DNA from: Bryopsis sp. KO-2023 | Taxonomy: Eukaryota; Chlorophyta; Ulvophyceae; Bryopsidales; Bryopsidaceae | Assembly (NCBI GenBank): GCA_030272585.1 | Contig: BSYQ01000004.1 | Coordinates: 7,254,001-7,318,000, forward strand | DNA: 64,000 bases | Direction: 5' to 3' | Shown here: positions 22,007-35,000 of the stretch, piece after piece | How positions within the stretch are numbered: position 1 is the first letter of the stretch | Layout: every line of letters starts with the position of its first letter | Translations under genes and position numbers: made by a program | The notes under the pieces: model-generated | The model's input: the letters and a program-made list of their open reading frames with translations, nothing else | Told to the model about the DNA's origin: nothing | Databases searched by the model: none

Positions 22007-23114
22007 TTTTGTGAAAAGCTGGGAAATTGATTGGTGTTTTTGGGTGAGTGGCTGTGCCTTCAATTTTTTGTTGTGGGGAAAACGTTTTGGGTATCATTAA
22101 ATGTCATTAATGATAATGGGAATTGCCTGGTTTTGTGGGATTTTGCCAACAGCATTTTTTTGTTTAAGGCTTAATGTTTTGTGGAGATATTGGTAATTCG
22201 TTTGCCCAAAAGTAACGCTAAGCTGCCTTTCCCATGTTTTGTGCCCCCATCTGTCGATGATTCAAGTTTCATACAAACAGTTCATTTGTTAGGACAGTTG
22301 AATGGATGAACTAAGATCATCACATCAAATATCCGACTCAGGCTTTCATTTCAGCAATATGTGGCTGAATGAGAGGGTTGGGACTTGAAATTGTCCCAGT
22401 GCAAACATGAGGCTGAGTCCTTTTTTTTCTTATAATGGCAACAATAGTTGGGAGTCAGGAACAGAAAGGAACTGCGAAATTGGGGCAATCAATTTTTTAC
22501 ATTTGGTCGAGAAAAACAAGCCCCTCATTTCCCCTGTTAACTTTATGGAACCTGTAGCCACTCCAAAAAAAAAACATAGAAAGAAAGAACACAGGTGGGT
22601 GACATTCTATTGAGTTTCTTCTTTAACATTCCTTTTTTCCTTCTTAATTGCTTGTCATCCCCCCCCACACACACATGCACCAAGGACAGTCTCCACTCTT
22701 GTTCACATTTTGAATAATAAGTGCCACAGTCCTCTTCCTTTCAGGGATAAAACCTCGCTCCCTCACTGTGCCAAAAATCACATGAAAGATGCACCTCTTT
22801 TGTTCCACTGTCAAACAAAAGGGCAATACTTATGTTATTTCATCTTCACCAGCCATTCTCTCTCCAAACAGCCACCTCAGTACTCTCCTTAATTTCAGAA
22901 GCATGTTGCATTTCTATGTCCCAGTTTTTTGAACCAGGCCGGTCTTTTTTTTTTTTTTTGCCTCGCACACCTATCATCATATCCTGATTTTGTTTCCTTC
23001 TCATTCTTCAAGTATTTGATCGGAATAGGAAATTTTTTTCACCTCCTTTTTTTTTTCCCCTTTGGCATCATAGTATGCATCAACCTCTTCCATCTTAATT
23101 CGAATAAATAAAAA

Positions 23115-23335
23115 AAGACTCCCACCCCCACCCAAAACCTAACTCCCCTCCCGCCCCACCCAAGCCCAACTTCCCCCGCCACTCTCCCCAAGCCCAACTT
23201 CCCCCCCACCCCACCCGAGCCCAACCCCAACCCACCCACCCGACCCCAATCCCTGACCCCCTCCAACCTGACCCAACTCCCCCCACCCTCCCACCCAACC
23301 CCGACCAACGACCCAGCACCACCTCCACCTGGTGG
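23115..23335. repeat. C-rich low-complexity tract
   Basis: About 220 bases of CCCACCC/CCCAACC-type sequence on the plus strand with a locally repeated AAGCCCAACTTCCCCC unit (near 23163 and 23191). The opposite strand has many G3-G5 runs and could form G-quadruplexes. Frames through it encode only Gly/Val/Trp-rich low-complexity peptides and are not treated as genes. Confidence 0.7.
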
Positions 23336-23408
23336 TCAGGCCACGAAGTAAGTTAACTTAATGCACCACCATGCCTGGACTGCCTCCGCCACCATCTTCA
23401 GCTGCTCC

Positions 23409-23457
23409 GTGTTGGGGCTGAGGCAGGGGGGGAAACCCCCTGCCCCAGCCCCAACAC
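23409..23457. repeat. 22-bp inverted repeat (hairpin)
   Basis: Left arm 23409-23430 and right arm 23436-23457 are complementary over 22 bp with one A-C mismatch, around a 5-base loop. The arms begin GTGTTGGGGCTGAGGCAGG. The stem is GC-rich. It could be a small-RNA precursor, a terminator-like or 3'-end structure, or a palindrome from a lost transposon. Confidence 0.8.
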
Positions 23458-23795
23458 TTGAATACACACTCAACAATTTCAGCAAACTTGAAAAAAAAAA
23501 ATAAAAGTCCATTAATTAAAAAAGTATCCACTGTCTCCACGACGAGCGGAATCTAAATATAGTATAGAGCAAGTAGGTGTTTTCAAATCATGAGAAAGAC
23601 CACCACAATCGATTATCACGAAAAGGACCTTGTATTTGTTTTAGTCGCAGAAAATTTGATAAATCTTTGAAACATCAAAAGGAATCCACAAAGGAAATCA
23701 AAAAAACAGGTATACAGGTATTGACCAACAAACACTGAGGAAAAAACGAAAAACAAAGATGAAAAAAACAAAGAAAATGCAGAGAGAGAGAGTAC

Positions 23796-24300
23796 TTACC
23801 TTTGCATTTGGATCCTTGCGGGTGGCGGCGGCAGCTTTGGCAGCGGTGGGCATCTGTCGCTTCTTGTGACCCGACCATCCAAGGTGGAAGGCGATGTGGA
23901 CCGAAGGAAGAGGAAGGGGGGAGGGGGAGGGGGAGGGGAGAAGGGCCAGGCAGAGGGAGAAAGGGAAAGGGGAGGGGCGAGCGGGAAGGAGCGGGGAAGG
24001 GCGGAGAGGGAAGGAGAAGGGCAGGGGCGGAGGGAGAAGGAGAAGGGCAAGGGAAGAGGGGGAGGAAGAAGGGCGAGGGCAGGGCGAAAGGGAGAGAGGT
24101 AAGGGGGAGGGGGTGAGACATCCACCCCAGCTCCGTGCTGAAACCTGCAAAAAGGAACAAAAGAGACAAAGTTATTTACTTGCATGAGAAATGCGTATTT
24201 TTTCAGGTCAAATAGTTCAGAAACAAACAATTTTCTGGTGCAGGAATGGATCAACTTACTGCTGCAATATTTTCCAGCCAGCGTTCTCTCCATCCACCAT
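23796..24300 (-). CDS. weak two-exon model: proline/serine-rich protein
   Basis: Exon 1 is 24260-24300 (ATG GTG GAT..., donor GTAAGT) and exon 2 is 23796-24144, after a good TTTTTGCAG acceptor. The phases agree and give 129 residues. After the N-terminus (MVDGENAGWKILQQ) the protein is almost wholly Pro/Ser/Leu-rich because it reads the polypyrimidine strand of a simple tract. A second strong donor (AAAG/GTAAGT, at 23799) would instead leave an ATG at 23853 with an 18-codon first exon ending in KDPNAK, but no following exon was found. Function unknown. It may be an untranslated or non-coding transcript. Confidence 0.22.
23895..24118. repeat. polypurine (GGGGA/GGAGA)-rich tract
   Basis: About 220 bases almost purely of A and G on the plus strand, with repeated GGGGAG and GGAGAAGGG units. 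Such tracts can form triplex (H-DNA) or G-quadruplex structures and are unstable. It underlies the proline-rich model on the minus strand. Confidence 0.8.
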
Positions 24301-26047
24301 GTCGGGACGTCAGTGGCAATTAAAAATTCAGCCAAGAATCCCAGCCCCTTTTTTTTTTGACGCAATCTGGATGTTTACTGTTTCGAGTTGTTCAACCTTC
24401 CCATATTTGTCTCCATTTTTTTTGTTTGTAACTTTGGTTCACAGATTTTTTTTCCTGTTTTCTTTTCTTGTACATCGACATTTCAGCACATTGAAACCTT
24501 GATATGGTCCATCTCTGACCAAGTTGAAATAAAAAACATTATAAAAACTGTTGCAACAATCTCTGTTGAATTCCTCCTCACCGAATCATCTTCCAATTGA
24601 ATTTTCAGTTGAAAGCTCGAAAAAAACAGATCGAATTTGCTCTGGAGCACCAGAAACCAAGGGTGAATAGGCTCATACTTCAGTAAAGATGCTTGAACCT
24701 ATTGTTGAAATTATGCAGACTTCTCTCCACTTGAAAAACCATGTGCTTTTCATGCATGCCAATCATGAATACCACAAAAAACACCCATATGATAGGGCTG
24801 GCAGTAGAACCCTTGTTTCTGATAAAAGTATCTGCCTCTTTGCATCCTTGAGCTTGCATCTTTAAAAAGTGAAAGGTACATGTGCAAAGGACACCTGTAT
24901 ATTTGTTGATGATCACCAGCAATCGAGGGTAACCTTGCATGTCACTCTGGCGGCGAGTTTGAAAATATTTGCAAGAAAAAAAATAGGCCATCGTGATAGC
25001 ATGAAAACGAAGTGAGCTGCAACCGCAACCTTTGTTGACGACCATCCACGTGTTTTAACTTTCCTTGCAAGAGTTTCGCGTTTGAGAAAAAACTTCCGGT
25101 GTACCGGAGTGAAACTTGACGGGTGAAACACAAAAGAGTGGATGCTTCACGACGGGGCAGGCCCAAACGTGGGATGCTTGCTAGACAACTACCGGCAACT
25201 CAACGGCAGAGGGGTGCAACCAAAAAACAAAAGAGACGAGGTTGCGCACGGTCCTTGGATCCGACCTGCAAGTGCAGGTCTGTTTCCACGAACTCGAATT
25301 ATGCTTGCGGAAGAAACAGTGGGTTTACGTATCAAATCTAGCATTGTCGTACAATTGAGTTTCTGTCGCGTCGATTCTTCCACCTGCCGAACACAAGAGC
25401 GAACACAAGGCTCCACCACACCGATTCAAGTTTCAGGACAATTCAAGTTAGAGCCTGAAACCCAAGGGATGGGTTATATTATATTATATTTGTAGACCTG
25501 TGTCTTTCCTCTCAGTCAAATACTATAAATCCATATATGAATAATGTTAAAATTTTCAAATGTGCGCTTGTCCACAAAGTTATCGATGCGAATGAGTTTA
25601 GACTGGGTTGTGCGGGAATGTACCTGTCGATACTGTGATCCTCAACTAGCTCAAATATAGTCTTTGCTGCCAATAACTAAAAATTGGAATAAGGCAAAAG
25701 GAGGACATCACCCCCCATAATGCCGGAAAAATACAAACGTAAACACCATTCAAAAACCTTCCTGAATTCCAAGGCAAAGAAAAAAAAAAAAAAAAAAAAA
25801 AAAGTTAAGAGAGTAGACCACACAAACAAGATACCCTAAATACCCTAGCTACCTCCTACAACTGATGGTACAGCCAAGTTTAACTGGAACCCCTTTTAAG
25901 GCATCAGAGATTTCCAGCAGGGCCTGTTCGAGCTAACAAACACAGCGCCTGAATCCCTCCCCCCAAACCAAGAATACACCTAGAAGCAAATACCCATAAT
26001 GTACATGGCTCTATCAGGTTGATGAACCCTATTTCAAGTCGAGAATA
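24301..26047. other. region without a resolved gene
   Basis: Nothing firmly supported. The 25020-25440 part is GC-richer, open on both strands and could be a promoter or first-exon region; one plus frame starting at 25178 begins with a basic, serine-rich peptide. Two open plus segments after CAG at 24489 and 24608 could be exons but lack a partner. A pure A run of about 24 bases lies near 25780-25803. The rest is the 3' flank of the ZNFX1-like gene. Confidence 0.35.
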
Positions 26048-29000
26048 TCAACCCCTTCGACTTGCTATTTCTTCAGCAATGTTTTCCGCCCGTGCATTCT
26101 CTCCCACCAGCTGGTGGCTTCGCCCTCCAATCGTTTCACCGCACTCTGGGCATGTGGAAGTCTGCATTGCTTGTCCACAATTGGCTATTATATAAATATG
26201 TCCATTTGGACACGTGTAAATATGGCCAGCACCGTCTGTTGAAACGAAGGTGTCATCGTGTTGGACCACGGTAGCCAGCAGGTCGAGAACTTCCGCCCTT
26301 CCAGGTTTCTCGATCAATTTCTTCATGCGGTGGAACTGATTTCTCTGCAAGAGGGCATCCACATGTCAGACTCAGGAGCTTGAAATAAAATGCTGCTTGC
26401 ATTGCATCACATCTTCAATAACGTGGGGAACTCACTTGCTCTGGCGATGTTGATTTGCTGATGCCGACCTCAACCAGATCCCCAGCCTGCTTCAGAATTT
26501 CTTCAATCCTCCACGTTTGGGCTGAAGTGGCCCTGAGATACTCTATTTTTTTCCAAAGGAACTCAACCCACGCCAAGTACAGCTTCACTTCCAATGTCAA
26601 GCTCTTCGAGGCCACTGCCAAGGCTTTTGCCTCTCTTGCGTGTTTTGCAACGCGGTGGCATGTGGTTTCAAATGCTGCATTGTTTTCGTGAACTGCAACC
26701 TGTTGGATCCAAAGCCACCATCACCAGAAAATCAACATACATGTAGCAAAAGCTGATGCATGTGTCAAAGGTTTCAGAAATATGAGGGAAACATTGGTGA
26801 CATGCACATGCACGTGAAAATGTTCATGTAGGTCCATATGTAGACATGCAAGTCGATATACGTACTCGTCCATCTCTTCGTATTCGTTGGAAGAGGTGCG
26901 TCTGCAAATGAACCCAAACACTTCCACTGCTGACCACTCCAATCGCTCCCCTGAGCAGCAAACACATTGTCAATTGACCCTGACAAGAGACCTGTCAGAA
27001 AGCACTCAATTCACTCCTAATGGACAGGTCATTACATCCTTGATTCCATGTCTGACATACATTTCATCCATGGTTTTCAAAACTAAGCCCCTTCGAAGCA
27101 ACGGCAATCGAAGCCAGAAATTGCTTTGGAGCAATGGAAAGAGTTAGTCTTCGAGGAGATGTTGAAAATGATTGGCTGCCTCACTTGCAGCTCCGTGTGA
27201 AGTCGGGTTTTGGACAACCCGTAGCATCTATCTGTTCTTGGCTTCCTCCATCTGCCAAAATAGTGGCCTTCAGCTTTTCATAGATTGCCAATTTTGGCGG
27301 TCTTCAGGAGAAAAACAAAACAAAACAAGCTTTCAGTCAAAAAACGATTCTTCGAGGCCGCACAAAAGGTGAGGTTAAAAAACGTAATATCCCCCCCCCC
27401 AAAAAAAAACAAAAACAAAAACCCATTAATTCGATATATGTATGTTGTGTCCAGGAAATTCCATGTGAAGGTGTAGGTCTGTGTTTTACAATCTAGCAAC
27501 ACATATTTTCTAGATACATATCCAGTCATCGTTGTTTTTTTCTTCTAGACTCATTGGGGTGCATGCAAAAACGCCGGATATTTTAGCAATGGAACAAACC
27601 TTTTGGCTTTCGATGCTACCCGGACAAAATTTTGCTGAGCCTCCATCGTCAGTCTCTGAAGCTTTATAATTTCCAAGTAGCTGTCAATAGATTCTCCAGA
27701 TTGTTGAGCTGTAATAAAAAAGAACAAAAAAAAAACTTATATATATATAAATACTTATAAATACTTCTATATATATATATAGGCACAGGAACAACTCAAA
27801 AACTCAAGATAGGAGGAGGAGCAGCCCCTGGAAAAGCTGTACAAATCGGGAATATTTGAACCCAGGTCAATGGTTGAGCGAGAAGTTAATTAATCAATTA
27901 CCTGGACCAGGTGTGCACAAAAAATTGCATGGAGAAAGAAAGAAAATCCACCTACAAGGTGCGAGCCTCTCCTCTTTGACGTTTTCGGCCCCTTCCATCG
28001 CTTTCTTTAACGAGATATGAGCCCTTTCTAGATTAGCATCGCAGTCTTTGAGGAATTTCAATTCCATCAAATCGAGGGACAGTTTGTTTATGCATCGACC
28101 GTATCGAAACAGCCCCATGATGGGGGTTCTACAAGTGAAGCAAACTTTCATTTTTTCGATTTCTGGGGCTAAAGGTTTGGGTCTTAGCCACCTGTCCCAA
28201 AAACAAAAACATTCCGTCAGCCCTATCGAATTCCAAGCCGATCCCAAGACAATAAATGCACCTTCAATATGGTGGCTTAACCGATTTCCGCAATATACAA
28301 AAGTAATGTAATATAATGTGACATATAATGTATATTTTTTTTGCATTTCTTTTGGGGAATGGGTGGGGCAGGTGAAAACTTTGTGTTTTTTTTTGGTGGT
28401 GCTTTCAGGAACCACTTTTTTTTTGTATTATAATATATTTGAAGGAAGAAAAATAAGAATAAAAAACAAGAACCAAAAGATTTATGGGAATACAACTTAC
28501 TCTCCGAATGCATCAGTCTCGTAAGCCGAATTGAGCCCCATCCAGCCATCCATGGTGGATTTGGTGGCCACATGGCCACATTCCAAAACTACCAATGGAT
28601 CTGTTTCCAAATCCTCATCGGTGAGATCACTGAATGTGGTAAACATGATTTGGTCCACCACCTGTTCCATAAAGTCAATTAATTAAACTCCAGAATTCGA
28701 AAATAAAAAAACAGTTTTCAAATAGGACGGTGTTTTTTTCTTTTCTTGCTCTACACAGGATTTTGTGATTCTTCTCTATGAGACAGTGCTTTTTGAACTG
28801 GACCCTCCGCTAGCCCTTCTTTTTTTTTCTTTTTTTAGATATTAATCTGTTCTGGGGACAGCCCTTTCTCAAGAAAAAAAAAACTCAGCAAGGTGGTTCA
28901 CACTTATCATTTTTTTTGGCGTAAACTTATCATTTTTTTTGGCGTAGAATAGTGCACCGGAATAATCCTGTGGTATACTGTTGCAGACCTCGAGGTTTTT

Positions 29001-32000
29001 GTTTTTTGTTATACCTGGCTTTGGACAGTTTCAGGTGCATGCTTTTTGCAGAATTTCTGAGAGGGACAAGGCTCTCCACAAATGCATGGGCATTGACACC
29101 CACATTCCAAAGTTTTTTCACAACGCTTGTCGCATGGCAATCTGGGAAAAAACAACATCAGTTTGACAAATATAGTCGTGCAATAGAACAAATAATAAAA
29201 AAAAACCCCAAAAAACAAGGGGCTGGGACACGATCTGTATAACTGCATTCAGTGGACGGCATTCAGCATCATGTGCTACATTGAACAGGAATTTGAAATT
29301 AAAAAAAGGTGAGAATTATTGATTGAAAATTATTGTAAATATGCAACAGACTCACCGGTTACACGGCCCCCCACATGGAAGCGTGCATTTCCCCCGATGG
29401 CTGCATTCCCACATGCAGTCCTCTGCACATGGAACGCAAGGATCGTCGCATGTCTTACCACAGCCCCCTCTCTTGTGCATGCATTTCATTTCGCACTTTT
29501 CCTTGCATGGCGGACATACACCACCTAGCCAGAAATCGGAAAAGAAAAACAAAAAATGATGAGGTCCCGATACAAGAAAAAAACACAAGAAAAAACCAAA
29601 AACTGGGAAAAAATGTCCAACAGTTTTGTATGGATGGATTGGCAATTACCTTGGTGACAGTTACTTTTGCAAGAATGCCCACAGAGTAGGGGCCTATCGC
29701 ACACTAAGTTGCATGGCTTATGGACCATCGATTCCGCTCTCCGGTTTTCCCTGATCGTTCTTCCACTCTCCACCGTCAATTTCACACAGTCCCCACACAC
29801 ATTGCCACACTCATGCAAGCACCCCTCAAGAAGCATTCCGCATTTTTGGGTGCAATCGGTGGCTTTGATGGAACCCCTTTTCCAGCATGGCGTCTTCATT
29901 TTATGCCCACAGAACGGAAGGGTGATCTCGACGATGTGAGTGCAGTTGATTGATTTCTTCTGGGATTCCCAGCAAGGCATTTTGTATTCGTGGTTGCTGG
30001 GGCAATTTTTCGGAACGATGGACACCATCTCTTCGCAGCGAATTGATTTCTTCTGCTCAGCTCTGGTTTGGATAGCAAAAAAAAAGTGAGTGAACACAAG
30101 TCTGACTGACAGCAATGCATGGGTGGATCTGAGTGGGGCTGAGAAGAAAATATATCCTTTATTTTTGATGAGCTTTATACGCTTAATTATTTTTGAATTT
30201 AATATTTTTTGTTATTTATTTATTTGATTCTAAATCCAAGGCTGGTCATGGAAGGCGTGCATATTGATATCGGAGCATCCAATTTATGTTTCAAGTCTTG
30301 GTGTTGTAGGATATACATATAAAAAAACTTGTAAGGAGTGAGCCCCCCAAACCATTTTCCTGTGCGTTCATCAAAAACCGGATATTGATTACCCCCTCCT
30401 CCCCCAAAAAACTAAAACTATAACTAACCTATGGCAGGCAATATTCTTGATGACATGGCCGCATGGCAACAAGACAGGAACGACCCGGCTGCATTTGTAG
30501 AGTGTGTGGCTTCGATCATCGGTATGGCAGCGCCTAAACAAAACAGGAAAAGTAATGTACAATCCTGAATCCCATTTTCAATTTTTCAAACTTACAGAGT
30601 ACTTGACTGAGAAAGAAGAAAATTGCAGAAAATTGCAGAAACTGCAGAAACTGCAGAAATTGCAGAAAATTCTGAAAATAGGATCCTTCCCCATGAGCGG
30701 ATTCTGCTGGTGATCAGTTTTGATTTTCCGACTCCATCATGTGTTGTAATGATTCTTTCTTTGTATGGACAAGTGTAATAGTCTTCTTTTTTTTGCCATA
30801 CCTCGGGCAAATATGGCCACAGGGAAGCTGTGCGCCACACCTCTCTTGACAGCCTCCATCGCCAACAAGTTTGTCGAAATCTTTCCAATCTTTGATGCTC
30901 GTGCGGTGCCCGGGATGAATTTCACACGACAGCTAAAAAAAGCAAAAAAAACATTCAGAAAGTCATGGGTAAAAGAATTACCAATTCTGGAATTTCTCGC
31001 CAGGGAAAAAAAACAAAGGGGAGCCTGAAATGAATCAAGCAATTGTGCAGCGACAAATATTCTCTTTGTTGGCTCAGTGATACATCAAGTAATTCCTGAC
31101 TGTGTGGAAATCATCCTTCATTTCCTTTCAAATAAAATAAAAATAAAATAAACTATGAAAGAATGACTCACTTCGATCGCTTTCCCCACGCATCCTTCAG
31201 CCTCCATCAAGTCTATGACATCTGCCCAAATGGAGTCCTTTTTCTTGCAGGCTTTCATCGATTGCTTATTCCCCAGCACATACATTCCATGCTTGGCTCT
31301 AGAAAGCATCACATTGGCCCGATTCCTGTTGCCCAGAAAACCTATGTGGCCTTCCTTCTTGTTGCGAGTCAATGATAAAATCACCACCTTGGCCTCCTCC
31401 CCCTAAACATTGAAAGAAAAAAAAGAAACAGACGTTAAATCCTGAAAATATTCTGTTCAAATGTTCTGGTCCAGTCACAGATTTTTTATACCGTGAAGAT
31501 TTCTGTTTGAAGTTTTTTTGGGGGAGGGGCGTATGACTCACCACAGAACAAGTTGAAATTAGAAAAAGTAAGAAGAATAAAAACTAGCCCCATTACTCGT
31601 TGGTTAAGGATTCGATAAGAACTCAGAAACAATACATGGGCTAATTTTGGGAGTTCTTTTCTTCTTTTTTTCCCTTCTGGATATTCGAATTCAATATGCA
31701 CAAAACCCATCCCTCAAACAAATTTGAAAGCCAAATTTAATCTGGTAAGCACAAGCATTCATGTCACCTCAATATCTCTTATTTTTATCTTTTTCATCTT
31801 TTTTTTTTTCAATGGGTTTTACATCATTTTACCTGGAAATTGTCAACAGTTGCAACTCGGATGCACTCTCGTAATGCAACCCGAGAGGCTGCCTGACCGT
31901 GCCTCAGACTCGCATCCCCCTGCCTTTCATCATCATCTTGCTTCCCTGAACATCAAGCAAATTTTCTTATTGCATGCATTCTTCCCTTGAGTTCATTTTT

Positions 32001-35000
32001 ACGTAAAGTTTTAATTATTTTAGACTCTTCTCCCTGCAAAAATGGAAAGAATGAAACGTCCATTGTGCATTTAGTAAAGCTTTTCAAAAACACATTGCTA
32101 CATTTGCAGGAATTTACCTTCGATAAATTCCTGGAGCAAATCTTGATCTGTTGCTGCCATTACCACTTTGATGTTGGAATCGCTCATCGCTTTTTTGATT
32201 TTCAAAAGCTGACCCACATACGGGGTGATAATTGCGATTTCACCTGCACAAGCAAAAGGCAAAAAAAATAACCGAGAAAATCAATCATTGCAAAAAAAAA
32301 AGACACTGTTAATGAGGAAAAACTATAGAAAAAAGGGAAAAAAAAATTCTCATCAAGCCAGAATTTTCTCTGCTTTTTTGATGCGTTTCATATGATTCAA
32401 TTCCTTACACCCTGGAAATTTTTTTTCTTGTTCAACTGGCAGGCACCACCATAAAGCTGATGACTGATCACTTTTTTGATTAGGTGAAATCCCTTTGCTC
32501 AAATCGCACAAAATTTTTGAGGGCTCCACAGAGGGGAAAAAATACTTCCTCAAAGTTAGGTTTTTCTCACCATCCTTGTAACAGTGCTGCTGGGTTAAGT
32601 ATCTCGCAAGCTTGATGGCAAAATGAGCTTCGAAATCGTTCGATTTTGATGTGCCCTCCTTGTCCCCATTTTCTGGATGATCATGGTCCAGGAAAAACAT
32701 GGTTTTTTCCATACCCTTCACTTTTGCCGGATATTTTGTAACGACATCATGGTTCGTGAGGTTTGGATATATAGTTTCCTTGATCAACCTATCCAATGGA
32801 AAAAAAAAGAAAAAAAGATTCTCAGCAAAAATTGGGTGATTGATTGCGGTAGTTGCACTGCATTTTGGAATCCATACAGAAAAAAACCCAAAGGAAAAAA
32901 AAAAAGTGGGAAAAAAGTTTTTTTAAACATAAATTGGGTATATTTCTTGAAGATTTCACGATCATGGGATTGATCCATGGCATTTATTCAAAACAAACTA
33001 ACCACCAAAACAACTGCAAAAGTGTATGGGATGGAAAAAGCCAATCAAGAAATGAAATTGCACCTTGAAAACTGCGGCCTCATTCTTCGTTGCGTTTCCA
33101 ATGTAATATAGGGTAGGTTTCCTTGAGTGATCAAACGCTCGAAAAGCGAAACGTCCAAATTGTAGCCAGCCCTGGAATCCTCTTGCAATTGGTACAATTG
33201 AGGTTTTGGCCTCAATTGCTCATGATCCCCGATCAAAATCAAATGCTCCGTGGAATTCGACAAACTCGTCAGAATATGGGCTTCTAAAACCTCCGCCGCC
33301 TCCTCCACAATCACGATCTGTTTGTTCACCACCAAAAGAAAAATTTAAAATTGTGGAAAGGAGTAATCAGTTGGGTAGCTGCTGTGTAGGTTGTACAGTT
33401 AACTTGGTGGTTGTATTTGAAGGGACTTTGGTTGGGACATGGGTCATACTTTTTACTGTAAAAATATGAATTCAACAGAATAGAGTTTTTGGCAGTAGGG
33501 GTGTGATCACCATAATTTTGAAGAGATGCATGCATGTCTGTCCAGTTTGGCTCTAACCTTTGCTTGCAAGGCTCCGATCAAATTCTGATGCTTGGCAACT
33601 CCGGAGGTAGTCATTCCAACAATTTTGGCTTTCCGGAGGGCAGTCAGATTGATATCCTCATTCAGAGCTTTCATTTTTGTGGAAAGATCTTGATACTCTG
33701 AAATCACAGTCCTGTAGTGTTTGCCCGCATCTTCGAACATTACGCCCCTCCAATGATTGATCAACCTCCTTCTCTCCAACCTATGATTTTATTTTTATTT
33801 TTTTATTATTTTGAATGCAAACACAAATCTCACTCCAAAATAAATAAATAAATAGTAATGAAAAAAAGGCAACTGGCAGACGGGACGAACAAGACAACAT
33901 TTTTAAAATATTGGGATCGTGGATTTGGATTGTAACTTTTTGATCCAATCAAGGATTTTTTTTCAAGGATTTTACAGGCAATTTATTTGGACATTAGACA
34001 AACACACAGATAAATTTATCGAAAGTAAACACTCACCTGCTCATTTGCCAGATATGTTGATATCTCAGAAGCTCTCTCAAAGGGCGACTTTGCTTTTCCA
34101 TGAGTTCAATGTCATGCATTCGCAATCCCCCCGCGCGAAAAAGTGCTTCGTCAAGCCGTGAATCAGCTGTCTTGTCGTTTTGATTTTTTTTGCCGTTTAC
34201 CCTGCTATTTATTCCCCCCCAACCAAAAAAAAATGCAAAAGCAAAATCAATCTCTGAAGATCAAAAAGCAAATTCTGAAATCCACATGAAAAACGAGCCA
34301 TTGAAACATCTTTTCGTGCAATGATTGAACAGAAAAAAACATGCATATGCAACCTTTTCTGGCTGATTCTGTAGGTTTTTTTCTGTAAGAAAAGTCAATA
34401 ATTTACTTAAAATTTGCATGCACCTTTTATTCTCATTCAGGGCATCGAACACATTCGACGTTTCTGCACCTCCTTCGGCATCTGTGGGTGAAACAAGTTG
34501 TTTAAAAAAAACGTAACAAAATGAGTATGAGTACAGGAAAAAAAAAACCCACATCAACTATTGAACCTTAGTTCCTGAACAAAATTGTGAAAAAAAAATG
34601 AAAAAACGAACCGGGAAAAAAAATCAAAGGCAGCAGACATGCTTAGAAAAAGAACATTCCTTTTTTGACAGTTTTTCCTCCTTGATAATAGTCCAAAACT
34701 TGGTGGTTTCTTTTTTTTTTCCTTTTGAAAACAAAAACAACCAATCAACCACTGAGCCAAGACTTTTACTGGTGGATTATCAATCTGCTGGGGGTCTTTT
34801 TGCACAATCAAATTCTTGTCTGATGTTTTCACACTTCATTACCTTGCATGGAATTCAACCTCCTATGATACTCAATGACTGATTTGTACGGATCTCTGGG
34901 GCCCCCCATTGACCATTTTTTCCAAGCTTCGTCCAAAGTACAACAGTCCGCACCGACGGACGTTTTCAAAGATCGACTAAAGTTGGTATTGTCCATTTTC

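Larger units (their letters stand above)
22007..23795. other. gene-poor region with low-complexity DNA
   Basis: No supported gene. It contains T-rich stretches, a C-rich tract at about 23115-23335 and a long hairpin at 23409-23457, listed separately. Confidence 0.5.

Noticed and set aside
23039..23328. Glycine/valine/tryptophan-rich minus frames
   Set aside because: They read the C-rich low-complexity tract in two overlapping frames; no start context, domain or splice border.
23800..23853. First exon of an HMG-box protein (KDPNAK motif before a strong donor)
   Set aside because: KDPNA occurs in HMG-box proteins, but no HMG-box exon follows on the minus strand before 22006. The motif is too short to stand alone.
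23802..24187. Plus-strand Gly/Arg/Glu-rich frames through the polypurine tract
   Set aside because: They are translations of simple AG repeats in all three frames; open only because such repeats lack stops.
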